Positions 7,625-14,448 of a DNA stretch of 15,151 nt are shown in pieces. Each line of letters begins with the position of its first letter. The stretch's first letter is position 1. The notes below the pieces were generated by a model. The model was not told the origin of the DNA. It did not search any database and saw only the letters and a list, made by a program, of their open reading frames with translations. The translations under genes and the position numbers were made by a program. The DNA comes from an uncultured Ruminococcus sp. (GTDB taxonomy: Bacteria; Bacillota; Clostridia; Oscillospirales; Acutalibacteraceae): contig CADCON010000213.1 of assembly GCA_902803035.1 (NCBI GenBank), forward strand, positions 1 to 15,151, given 5' to 3'.

Positions 7625-8353
7625 TTATTTCTTTTTGCCGAAAAGGGATTGGTATATCTCCTGCATTCTCGCGTCGGTTTCGGAGATGATATCAGCGCAT
7701 TCGCTCAGCTGTTCTGATATCTCGTCTGAAACGCCGTTGGGATTCTTGTATTTCAGCACGTGCTCCAGACCTGCCCATGAATCCATCGCCACCGTCCGCA
7801 ACTGGATCTCTACCGGCACCTCGACATTCCTTCCCGCCAGATGAACCAGCGTGGAAATGATCAGATGCAGACTGCGGTAGCCGCTCGGCTTTGGCTCCTG
7901 AATGTAATCGGACATCTTGAGAAGGCTTACGTTATCCTGCGCCAGCAGCCGGTTCTTGATCTCGTAGATATCCCGCATATAGTAGCAGATAACCCGGATG
8001 CCGGCAATATCCGCCAGTTCAAACGCCGCGTTCTCCAGCGTGAGCGGAATGTTTTTCTTCTCCAGCTTGCCGCAGATGCTCTTGACGGACTTAATCCGGC
8101 TGTCGATGGTCTTGAGAATGCGGTGATCATAATTGACCCTGTAATCCAGCTCCAGAATCTCCAGATCAGTGCGGATCTTTTTCGCCGCGAAAACGTAATT
8201 ATTCTGAAAAACAAGGTACTCGTAAAGACATCTGTCCAGTTCCGCCTTCGGATCGGCGGCGTTCTCGTCATATCCCGCCAGCAGCTTGATCAGTTCGCAT
8301 TCATCCGGAGAAAAATCCTCTTTCGCTAAAACAATTCTGTGTTTGTCAGACAT
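7625..8353 (-). CDS. Small alarmone synthetase, (p)ppGpp synthetase with RelA/SpoT domain
   Basis: This 242-residue protein consists almost only of a RelA/SpoT-type synthetase domain. It lacks the N-terminal HD hydrolase and C-terminal TGS/ACT domains of long RelA/SpoT enzymes, which identifies it as a stand-alone small synthetase of the YjbM/YwaC kind. Readable motifs include SRIKSVKSICGKL (85-97), ELADIAGIRVICYY (112-125, with the metal-binding Asp115), PSGYRSLHLII (156-166) and EIQLRTVAMDSWAGLEH (182-198). It should transfer pyrophosphate from ATP to GDP or GTP in the cytosol. Helical flanks at both ends fit the tetramer-forming family. It starts 24 bases after the MIF-like gene, preceded by a modest GGTGA site, and ends at a strong terminator, so it is the last gene of the pyruvate kinase operon. 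Hydrolase activity must come from elsewhere in the genome. Confidence 0.93.
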   Translation of the reverse strand: MSDKHRIVLAKEDFSPDECELIKLLAGYDENAADPKAELDRCLYEYLVFQNNYVFAAKKIRTDLEILELDYRVNYDHRILKTIDSRIKSVKSICGKLEKKNIPLTLENAAFELADIAGIRVICYYMRDIYEIKNRLLAQDNVSLLKMSDYIQEPKPSGYRSLHLIISTLVHLAGRNVEVPVEIQLRTVAMDSWAGLEHVLKYKNPNGVSDEISEQLSECADIISETDARMQEIYQSLFGKKK

Positions 8354-8377
8354 GATATCACCGTTTGTCCCCGCCGA

Positions 8378-8716
8378 TCAGAAATTACTGCCGTTGAAGC
8401 CCCAGATTTCCACTTCTTCATACTTGATGTAGCTCTGCTCAATGCCAAGCTCCTCCTCAAGTATTTCTGTGATGGCGGCGGTCAGCCTGTCGCTCGCCGG
8501 GCGGCTCACCTTGCCGTAAACGCTGACCTCGACAAAGGCAATCTTCTCGCTGCCGCTGCCCCGGAAATAAAGCGGACGCTCCGGTTCAAAGCCCACCATC
8601 AGCCAGCCTTCCGACTTGCCTGGAAGCAGCTCTATCGCCTTGCCGAGTCTTGTCTTCACCGCTGTCTCCTGCTGCTTTGAGATGGCGGTGTTGGTATTGA
8701 TATTGATGAACGGCAT
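8378..8716 (-). CDS. MIF / phenylpyruvate tautomerase-like protein
   Basis: This 112-residue protein matches the macrophage migration inhibitory factor fold family in length and pattern. It starts MPFININTN, giving the catalytic N-terminal proline once Met is removed, has a GK pair near residues 33-34 that may match the substrate-binding lysine, a central FRGSGSEKIAFVEVSVYGKV strand pair like GGSSEPCALCSLHSIGKI of animal MIF, and a C-terminal YIKY...NGSNF like YINY...NNSTF. Two animal active-site positions look changed by my hand alignment (Asn97 as Lys, Ile64 as Tyr). Family members tautomerise phenylpyruvate or D-dopachrome; in bacteria the true substrate is usually unknown. There is no signal peptide. 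An AGGAGGT site (8727-8733) precedes it. It sits 64 bases after pyruvate kinase and 24 bases before the alarmone synthetase, without terminators. Confidence 0.88.
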   Translation of the reverse strand: MPFININTNTAISKQQETAVKTRLGKAIELLPGKSEGWLMVGFEPERPLYFRGSGSEKIAFVEVSVYGKVSRPASDRLTAAITEILEEELGIEQSYIKYEEVEIWGFNGSNF

Positions 8717-8780
8717 GATAATTCAGACCTCCTGCATAGCATTATGGTTCGCCTGCGCTCCGTAAAACGGCTGCGGCTCA

Positions 8781-10535
8781 CTAATTGATCCTGTCTCCGC
8801 TGTAAACGATGCCCTTCTCAGCGTCAACCACCACTGTCGTGCCGTTCTTGAGAATCTGGGTGGCATTCTTGCAGCCTGTAATGACCGGAATGCCAAGCGT
8901 CATTCCGACGATGGCGGCGTGGCTGTTGACGCCCTCCGCCTCGGTGATGATGGCTCTCGCCTTCCGCATGAACGGAAGCAGACGGTTGCTGGTCTGGGGA
9001 ACGACGATGATGTCGCCGGTTTCAAATTCCTCGGCGATTTCCTCCTCGGTCTTTGCCACGCACATCTTGGAGCAGACCTTGGTATCCCCTATGCCCTTGC
9101 CGGAAACGAGAATGTTGCCGGTGAGATGCACCTTTAGCAGGTTGGTGGTGCCGGAAACGCCGATCGGTACGCCCGCTGTAATGACGCACAGATCGCCCGA
9201 CTGAATCAGCCCTGCCTCCTCGGCGGCCTTCGCCGAACAGTCAAACAGCTCGTCGGTGCTGGTCTTTTCCGGAATGAGCAGCGGCGTCACGCCCCATGAA
9301 AGGTTGAGCTGGCGCACGACCTTCTTGTCGGGCGAGCATCCCACGATCGGACAGGGCGGACGGTGCTTGCTGATCTGACGCGCCGTTCCGCCGCCCTTGG
9401 TGACCGTGATGATGGCCTTGGCGTTCAGGTCGATGGCAGTGGTGACGGTAGCGTGGGAGATGGCGCCGGTCACGTCGTCGTCACCGATCTTGCTCAGCGC
9501 GCTCTTGAAACCGCCCGCGTAATTGATATCGGATTCGGTGCGCTCGGCAATCTTCGCCATGGTAAGCAGCGCTTCGACGGGATACTTGCCGGCGGCGGTT
9601 TCTCCGGAAAGCATGATCGCGCTCGTGCCGTCATAGATGGCATTGGCCACGTCGGTGGATTCCGCGCGGGTCGGGCGGGGATTCTTCATCATGCTGTCGA
9701 GCATCTGGGTGGCGGTAATGACCATCTTGCCGGCCTTATACGCCTTGTCGATGAGCTTCTTCTGGATAATCGGGATCTCCTGCAGCGGAATTTCAACGCC
9801 GAGATCGCCGCGGGCAATCATGATGCCGTCGGACACGCGGAGAATATCATCGCTGTTATCAACGCCCTCCGCGTTCTCGATCTTGGAGATGATCTTGATG
9901 GTATTGCAGTGCAGCTTGTCAAGAAGCGCCCTGATCTGCATCACGTCGTCCGCGCTTCTGACAAAGGACGCGGCGATAAAGTCATAATCACACTGAACGC
10001 CGAACATGATATCGGCCTTGTCCCTCTCGCTGAGATAAGGCATACTCAGACGGACACCGGGAACATTGATGCCCTTATTGTTGGAAACGGTGCCGCCGTT
10101 GACAACGGTGCAGAAAATCTCCGTATCCGTGACAGAATCCACCGTCAGCTCAATCAGGCCGTCGTCAATGAGGATTCGCTGCCCCGGCTTGACATCCTTG
10201 GGAAGTCCCGCGAAGGAGATGGACGAAATATTGCTGCTGCCGACAATATCCCTGGTGGTGAGAGTGAATTTCTGCCCCTGCACCAATTCCACCTTGGACG
10301 GCTCAAAGGTTCCCGTGCGGATTTCAGGGCCTTTGGTGTCGAGAAGCGTCGCAATGGGAAGACCCAGTTCATCGCGCAGGGCAATGACCGCGTCAAGACG
10401 CTTCTTGTGACTGGGATGATCGCCGTGGCTGAAATTGAAGCGGCAGACATTCATTCCGCCGAGCATCAATTGACGGAGAATATCACCGTTGTCAGTCGCG
10501 GGACCGAGCGTACAGACAATTTTGGTTTTTCTCAT
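8781..10535 (-). CDS. pyk: Pyruvate kinase with C-terminal PEP-utiliser-like domain
   Basis: This 584-residue cytoplasmic enzyme makes pyruvate and ATP from phosphoenolpyruvate and ADP in the last step of glycolysis. MRKTKIVCTLGPA is the classic start; NVCRFNFSHG (29-38) holds the R32/N34/S36 substrate and potassium site; IISKIENAEG (215-224) holds catalytic K218 and the metal ligand E220, with D244 in MIARGDLG. The C-terminal ~95 residues, ending in NSHAAIVGMTLGIPVITG and VVVDAEKG, form the extra PEP-utiliser-like domain of Bacillus and Clostridia enzymes, and the total length matches that group. The frame stays open upstream to a TTG at 10610, but the ATG at 10535 fits the family and has AAGGAAGG before it, so I use it. 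It is the first gene of the operon with the MIF-like and alarmone genes, reading from the promoter at 10616-10644. Confidence 0.97.
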   Translation of the reverse strand: MRKTKIVCTLGPATDNGDILRQLMLGGMNVCRFNFSHGDHPSHKKRLDAVIALRDELGLPIATLLDTKGPEIRTGTFEPSKVELVQGQKFTLTTRDIVGSSNISSISFAGLPKDVKPGQRILIDDGLIELTVDSVTDTEIFCTVVNGGTVSNNKGINVPGVRLSMPYLSERDKADIMFGVQCDYDFIAASFVRSADDVMQIRALLDKLHCNTIKIISKIENAEGVDNSDDILRVSDGIMIARGDLGVEIPLQEIPIIQKKLIDKAYKAGKMVITATQMLDSMMKNPRPTRAESTDVANAIYDGTSAIMLSGETAAGKYPVEALLTMAKIAERTESDINYAGGFKSALSKIGDDDVTGAISHATVTTAIDLNAKAIITVTKGGGTARQISKHRPPCPIVGCSPDKKVVRQLNLSWGVTPLLIPEKTSTDELFDCSAKAAEEAGLIQSGDLCVITAGVPIGVSGTTNLLKVHLTGNILVSGKGIGDTKVCSKMCVAKTEEEIAEEFETGDIIVVPQTSNRLLPFMRKARAIITEAEGVNSHAAIVGMTLGIPVITGCKNATQILKNGTTVVVDAEKGIVYSGDRIN

Positions 10536-10615
10536 GTGAATTACCTTCCTTTTTGTGTTATAGAATGGTTTTTCTTTAACAATAATCCGAAAAGAACACG
10601 CTTTTCTCAATAAAT

Positions 10616-10644
10616 ATAATAAACAATTCCCACGAGAATGTAAA
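10616..10644 (-). promoter_or_regulatory. pyk: Sigma-A-type promoter of pyk operon
   Basis: On the minus strand TTTACA (10639-10644) and TATTAT (10616-10621) are 17 bases apart. The start site is predicted near 10609, leaving a leader of about 75 bases that includes the AAGGAAGG ribosome site. Confidence 0.75.
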
Positions 10645-10647
10645 GCG

Positions 10648-10674
10648 AATTTTTGTTAAATTTTAAAATAATTT
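10648..10674 (-). promoter_or_regulatory. A/T-rich UP-like element upstream of the pyk promoter
   Basis: This 27-base tract directly upstream of the pyk -35 box is almost purely A/T, with phased A- and T-runs resembling the UP element bound by the RNA polymerase alpha subunit. It also holds TTGTTAAATTTTAAAATA, which faintly resembles a Rex site but matches only one half well. The rest of the 348-base gap (10675-10815) is GC-richer and shows no gene or clear site. Confidence 0.45.
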
Positions 10675-10818
10675 CGCAGTGCGGCGTTCCTTCCGATGAT
10701 CTGTCCGCCCTGTACGGTTGATTCTTTCCGTTTTTTCCGCTTGGATCTGACGAATGATAACGCGGGAGGCCCGTGATTGGCAGCGCGGCGGTCAGGGCGT
10801 TTCCGGCGTCAAAAATGC

Positions 10819-10847
10819 TTGAAATTCACGGGGAGGTATGCTATAAT
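10819..10847 (+). promoter_or_regulatory. pcrA: Sigma-A-type promoter of pcrA
   Basis: TTGAAA (10819-10824) and TATAAT (10842-10847) are separated by exactly 17 bases. Transcription should start near 10854, about 30 bases before the ATG at 10884. Because the longer upstream reading frame would begin before this promoter, it helps to fix the gene's start. Confidence 0.85.
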
Positions 10848-10870
10848 GTATGCCAAATCCATTTTATCCC

Positions 10871-10876
10871 AGGAGC
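10871..10876 (+). promoter_or_regulatory. Ribosome binding site fixing the pcrA start
   Basis: AGGAGC lies seven bases before the ATG at 10884. The in-frame ORF extends 37 codons further up, but those codons run through the promoter, so they are not translated from this transcript. Confidence 0.8.
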
Positions 10877-10883
10877 AAATGCC

Positions 10884-13265
10884 ATGTCAGATCTCAAGCA
10901 AAGATTTACCGATGCAAAGAAGAAAATTCTTGAGCGTGAATTTTCACGCATGAACGATATGCAGCGCGTCGCTGTCTTCAGAACCGAAGGCCCCCTTCTG
11001 ATTCTGGCGGGCGCGGGAAGCGGAAAGACAACGGTGCTGGTCAACAGAATCGCCTACCTCATCAGATACGGCAACAGCTATTGGGCAGACTTCCTCCCCC
11101 CCGGTCTTACGGAAGACGAAGTCTGCTTCCTTGAGGATATCGCCCGCGGCAGCCTGAGCGCGAAGTCCGAAGAGGATTCACAGCGGGCGGCAGGTCTTCT
11201 TTCCCGCTTTCCACCGAAGCCGTGGCGGATCATGGCGATTACCTTCACCAACAAGGCGGCCGGCGAGCTGAAGGACAGGCTTTCCGCTATGCTCGGCGAA
11301 AACGGCGGAGAGGTGTGGGCTTCCACCTTCCATTCTACCTGCGCCAGAATGCTCCGGCGCGACGGCGAGCGTCTTGGCTATACTCCGAAGTTCACCATTT
11401 ATGACACCGACGACAGCAAGCGTCTGATGAAGGACGTGATGGCATTCCTCCGCATAGACGACAAGGTGCTGAGCGTCAAGGCGATTCTTGCCGAAATCAG
11501 CCGCGCCAAGGAACAGATGCTGAATCCGAAGCAGTTCGCGTCGAAGGCCGGCAGCGACTTCCGTCTGAAAAAAATCGCCGAATGCTATGCCGAATACCAG
11601 AAGCGGCTGGAACAGGCCGACGCCATGGACTTCGATGATCTTCTTTTCCAGACCGTCAGGCTTTTCATGGAAAACGACGACGTGCTGGAACATTATCAGA
11701 AGCGGTTCGAGTACATCATGATCGACGAATACCAGGACACCAACCACGCCCAGTACCTTTTCGCCAAGCTTCTCTCGGAGCGGAGCGGCAATCTCTGCGT
11801 CGTCGGCGACGACGACCAGAGCATCTATAAATTCCGCGGCGCGACAATCGAGAATATTCTCTCCTTCGAGGAAACCTTCCCCGACGCGCAGGTGATCCGT
11901 CTGGAGCAGAATTACCGTTCCACCCAGACCATTCTGGACGCCGCCAACGCCGTTATCCGCAACAACAGGGAGCGCAAGGGCAAGAATCTCTGGACCTCCA
12001 ACGGTTCCGGCGAGAGCATTGTGCATTATTGCGCCCAGAGCGAGTACGATGAAGCCGCCTTCATCGCGCGCTGCATTGAAAGCAATGTCGCCGCCGGTAT
12101 GCATTACGGGGATCATGCCGTGCTGTACAGAATGAATTCCCAGTCCAACTCCATTGAAGGCTACTTTGTCCGCGCGGGCATTCCCTACCGCGTTATCGGC
12201 GGACACCGCTTCTATGAGCGCAAGGAAATCAAGGATATGCTCGCCTATCTCAGCATCATTGCCAATCCTTCCGACGAAATCCGACTGAAGCGCGTCATCA
12301 ATGAGCCGAAGCGCGGCATTGGCGACCGCACCATCCAGAACGCGTCGGAAATAGCCGCCGAGCTGGGCATCAGTATGTTCGAGGTCATCAGGGAAGCCGA
12401 CAATTATCAGGCGCTCGCCCGCAGCGCGTCCAAGCTCATGGCATTCGCCCGTATGATAGAGGAATTCATCGAGGCGGCGGACGAGCTGCCGCTGAGCGGG
12501 CTGCTGGAACTGGTGCTTAACAAAACCGGATATCTCAACGCGCTGAAGGCAAGCGACGACAAGGCGGAGGAACGCATTGAAAACATCAACGAGCTTGCGT
12601 CCAACCTGGTGAAATATCAGGAGGAGCACGGCGACGCCACCGACCTGGGCGAATTTCTGGAGGAGGTCGCGCTGATTGCCGACATCGATAATTTTGACAG
12701 CGAAAGCGACACGGTGGTCATGATGACCATGCACTCCGCCAAGGGTCTGGAATTCCCCGCCGTATTCATGCCCGGCATGGAAGAAGGCATTTTCCCCGGT
12801 ATGCAATCCATCCTCAATCCACAGGAAATCGAAGAGGAACGCCGTCTGGCTTACGTGGGAATCACCCGCGCCAAGCAGAAGCTCTATCTGATCAGCGCGG
12901 ATCGCCGCATGGTATTCGGCAGCTCCCACGCCAATCGCGTTTCCCGGTTCGCCGAGGAAATTCCGCCTGAGCTGATCAAGGAAATCCGCCCGGAACCGCC
13001 CGCGCGCACCCCCATCAAAAAGGCGCAGCCGGAGCCGCGTTCCCATATCACCAAAACCGAGCCCTCTCTGCTCAGACAGCAGAAAATGGCGGCGGAAAAA
13101 GCCCCCGATTTCAGACCCGGCGACAGAGTCCGCCATAAGGTTTTCCGGGAAGGAACCGTTCTCAAAGTCACCCCTATGGGCAATGACGCCCTTCTGGAAA
13201 TCGAATTTGACAGCAAGGGACTCAAGAAGCTCATGGCCAATTACGCGGGGCTTCAGAAGATTTAG
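10884..13265 (+). CDS. pcrA: ATP-dependent DNA helicase PcrA/UvrD (superfamily 1A)
   Basis: This 793-residue protein is a 3'-5' DNA helicase used in excision repair, replication restart and removal of RecA from DNA. The motifs appear in order: Q-motif glutamine 27, Walker A GAGSGKT (43-49), Ia TFTNKAA (120-126), II MIDEYQDTNHAQY, III VVGDDDQSIYKFRG, IV LEQNYRST, V MTMHSAKGLEFPAVF and VI EEERRLAYVGITRAKQKLYL. The C-terminal ~50 residues (FRPGDRVRHKVFREGTV...LMANYAGLQKI) are the Tudor-like domain by which PcrA binds RNA polymerase. Unusually, about 48 charged residues (roughly 63-110) separate motif I from Ia, where standard PcrA has only a short link. It is a single-gene transcript, with its own promoter and a bidirectional terminator. 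PcrA rather than UvrD is chosen from the Gram-positive context. Confidence 0.97.
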   Translation: MSDLKQRFTDAKKKILEREFSRMNDMQRVAVFRTEGPLLILAGAGSGKTTVLVNRIAYLIRYGNSYWADFLPPGLTEDEVCFLEDIARGSLSAKSEEDSQRAAGLLSRFPPKPWRIMAITFTNKAAGELKDRLSAMLGENGGEVWASTFHSTCARMLRRDGERLGYTPKFTIYDTDDSKRLMKDVMAFLRIDDKVLSVKAILAEISRAKEQMLNPKQFASKAGSDFRLKKIAECYAEYQKRLEQADAMDFDDLLFQTVRLFMENDDVLEHYQKRFEYIMIDEYQDTNHAQYLFAKLLSERSGNLCVVGDDDQSIYKFRGATIENILSFEETFPDAQVIRLEQNYRSTQTILDAANAVIRNNRERKGKNLWTSNGSGESIVHYCAQSEYDEAAFIARCIESNVAAGMHYGDHAVLYRMNSQSNSIEGYFVRAGIPYRVIGGHRFYERKEIKDMLAYLSIIANPSDEIRLKRVINEPKRGIGDRTIQNASEIAAELGISMFEVIREADNYQALARSASKLMAFARMIEEFIEAADELPLSGLLELVLNKTGYLNALKASDDKAEERIENINELASNLVKYQEEHGDATDLGEFLEEVALIADIDNFDSESDTVVMMTMHSAKGLEFPAVFMPGMEEGIFPGMQSILNPQEIEEERRLAYVGITRAKQKLYLISADRRMVFGSSHANRVSRFAEEIPPELIKEIRPEPPARTPIKKAQPEPRSHITKTEPSLLRQQKMAAEKAPDFRPGDRVRHKVFREGTVLKVTPMGNDALLEIEFDSKGLKKLMANYAGLQKI

Positions 13266-13266
13266 C

Positions 13267-13285
13267 GGCGCGTCCGCGCCCTCTT
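13267..13285 (+). terminator. Weak GC hairpin just after pcrA
   Basis: GGCGC (13267-13271) and GCGCC (13276-13280) can pair around a 4-base loop and are followed by CTCTTTT. The 5-bp stem is short; the stronger terminator 20 bases further on probably does the work. Confidence 0.35.
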
Positions 13286-13297
13286 TTCCCAAAGAAA

Positions 13298-13344
13298 AAT
13301 CCCTGCGACCGGAGGATACCTTGCCGGTTCGCAGGGATTCTTTT
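13298..13344. terminator. Bidirectional intrinsic terminator between pcrA and the DUF3021 gene
   Basis: AATCCCTGCGACCGG (13298-13312) pairs with the arm 13324-13339, leaving one bulged base and an 11-base loop. TTTT follows on the plus strand, and the A-run at 13293-13299 gives a T-run on the minus strand. It lies between the convergent pcrA and DUF3021 genes. Confidence 0.88.
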
Positions 13345-13374
13345 ATGAGGTTGAGGCGACGAAGCCGGGAGCCG

Positions 13375-13821
13375 TTATTGATGCAGGTCACGGTTGATCT
13401 GCTTGATCCTGACACGGTAAACAGAATACATTACCACCCAGATCGAAGCGTAAATGGCCGCGAAAACGCCGATGTAAACCAGCAGTCCCCGCACGGAATG
13501 CTCCATCCAATGGCAGATGTATGCAACGGGAATAATCACCGCCGCCGACAGCGCGAAATTGATGGCACTCTGCGCCGCCAGACTCAGCCTGTCGTCTTCC
13601 CAGATGGCCGACATCGCCGCAAACGCCGCGCCCATCAGCCCGCAGAGAATGAACTGAACCGTGACCGCCGCGATTTCGCTGTCAAACTGCGCCGCCATCT
13701 GCGGCACGACCGGCGAATAGTGGCCGTTTCCAAAACCGAGAGAAGCAAGAATGGTAATCGCGTAACCAATCGCCACGCCAATGGGAAAACCTACTAATCC
13801 TCTTAGAAATGCTTTTTTCAT
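13375..13821 (-). CDS. DUF3021-family four-helix membrane protein, partner of the LytTR regulator
   Basis: This 148-residue protein has four predicted membrane helices (about 8-30, 46-70, 84-104 and 112-135) and a short basic C-terminal tail (YRVRIKQINRDLHQ) that should face the cytoplasm. Size, topology and its place 33 bases downstream of a small LytTR protein match DUF3021 proteins. In streptococcal LytTR regulatory systems such as HdrRM and BrsRM, a membrane protein encoded in the same place restrains the LytTR activator; I infer a similar role. The ATG at 13821 has AAAGGAT at a 9-base distance; the longer frame would need an unsupported TTG at 13845. The signal, if any, that relieves inhibition cannot be read. 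Confidence is high for the membrane protein and its pairing and moderate for the exact role. Confidence 0.82.
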   Translation of the reverse strand: MKKAFLRGLVGFPIGVAIGYAITILASLGFGNGHYSPVVPQMAAQFDSEIAAVTVQFILCGLMGAAFAAMSAIWEDDRLSLAAQSAINFALSAAVIIPVAYICHWMEHSVRGLLVYIGVFAAIYASIWVVMYSVYRVRIKQINRDLHQ

Positions 13822-13854
13822 GTTCTTCAATCCTTTCCGATGCAATAAAATGTC

Positions 13855-14295
13855 TTAAATGCCAAGTATTTTTTTAATGACTGAAACGTATCTTCTGGAA
13901 ACAAAAGTGGTTTCTCCGTTCTTCATTCTGACCTGAATCGTTCCCGCAAAGCTCAGGTCAAAATTGGCTGTCCTGTTGAGATTGATGATCTCTGAATTGG
14001 AAATCCGCACGAATTTCATGCCCGACAGCTTTTCCTCCACCTGATAAAGCCGCATCCGCAGTCTGAATGTTCCTTTGTCCGTAACGGCCAGCACCTTCTG
14101 TCCTTCCGAATAAATCCGGTAGATATCCTCCGGCGAAAGGATTTCTGCGCTGTCCTCCGAAAAGCCGGTGATAATGCCGGGTTCTGTTTCCTTCAGCCTT
14201 CTGACCGCTTCGGTCACCTCGTCGGTGATCTCAGATGTGTAAATGACTGCCAGCGGCTCGGCGTATTCGCTGTCGAGCTTGATGTCTACTTTCAT
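13855..14295 (-). CDS. LytTR-domain DNA-binding transcriptional regulator (no receiver domain)
   Basis: This 146-residue protein has a LytTR DNA-binding domain over about residues 50-146 (ILSPEDIYRIYSEGQKVLAVT...GMKFVRISNSEIINLN...FVSRRYVSVIKKILG). LytTR domains use beta-strands rather than a helix-turn-helix to bind paired direct repeats. There is no response-regulator receiver; the first ~45 residues form a small alpha/beta segment of unknown role. This is the compact form that pairs with a membrane protein, here DUF3021 downstream, rather than a sensor kinase. The ATG at 14295 is chosen because AAGGGGGG (14304-14311) lies 8 bases before it, whereas the in-frame GTG at 14304 overlaps that site. 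CATA-type repeats lie upstream of its weak -35 box, which fits autoactivation. Targets beyond itself cannot be seen here. Confidence 0.9.
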   Translation of the reverse strand: MKVDIKLDSEYAEPLAVIYTSEITDEVTEAVRRLKETEPGIITGFSEDSAEILSPEDIYRIYSEGQKVLAVTDKGTFRLRMRLYQVEEKLSGMKFVRISNSEIINLNRTANFDLSFAGTIQVRMKNGETTFVSRRYVSVIKKILGI

Positions 14296-14303
14296 CCTTG
14301 CCA

Positions 14304-14311
14304 CCCCCCTT
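14304..14311 (-). promoter_or_regulatory. Ribosome binding site fixing the LytTR gene start
   Basis: AAGGGGGG on the minus strand lies 8 bases before the ATG at 14295. The upstream in-frame GTG (14302-14304) shares a base with this site and so is unlikely to be used. Confidence 0.75.
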
Positions 14312-14328
14312 CTCTCGATTGCGTCTAT

Positions 14329-14357
14329 ATTATATATCCATTCCCGTCAATCTGCAA
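14329..14357 (-). promoter_or_regulatory. Promoter of the LytTR/DUF3021 operon with a weak -35 box
   Basis: On the minus strand a perfect TATAAT (14329-14334) has only TTGCAG (14352-14357) at the 17-base -35 position, 3 of 6 matches to TTGACA. A good -10 with a poor -35 is typical of activator-dependent promoters. The start site would be near 14322, 27 bases before the ATG. Confidence 0.6.
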
Positions 14358-14366
14358 CCGATTTTA

Positions 14367-14434
14367 CATAGTCGGTCGTTTTCCGTCCATAACCGGTCAT
14401 CATCAGGACGGATACAGAAGGCTATCCATAACCG
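14367..14434. promoter_or_regulatory. Candidate LytTR operator: three CATA(A/G)(C/T)CG direct repeats
   Basis: CATAGTCGGTC at 14367-14377 and CATAACCGGTC at 14388-14398 agree at 9 of 11 positions and start exactly 21 bases apart, two helical turns. A third, shorter copy, CATAACCG, is at 14427-14434. The pair sits about 45-80 bases upstream of the predicted lytTR start, the classic place for an activator. LytTR proteins are known to bind paired direct repeats; the assignment here is inference. Confidence 0.5.
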
Positions 14435-14448
14435 CCTGTATGGTCCGT

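Noticed and set aside
9363..10613. A 416-codon plus-strand open frame opposite pyk
   Set aside because: Antisense shadow of pyruvate kinase; low-complexity D/G/V/N-rich translation with no family features.
10639..10653. Possible catabolite-response (cre) element near the pyk promoter
   Set aside because: TGTAAAGCG has an extra base compared with TGWAARCG, and the second half is absent.
10653..10670. Possible Rex (NADH-sensing) site upstream of pyk
   Set aside because: Only the TTGTTAA half matches; the second half TTAACAA is poorly kept, and the A/T-rich context makes chance likely.
10773..10883. 37-codon N-terminal extension of PcrA
   Set aside because: It runs through the promoter at 10819-10847 and precedes the ribosome site at 10871-10876; the extension has no family similarity.
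11178..13415. A 745-codon open frame on the minus strand across pcrA
   Set aside because: It is antisense to a motif-complete helicase, has no recognisable domain and no ribosome site or promoter. Such long shadows arise from GC-rich codon bias in the sense gene.
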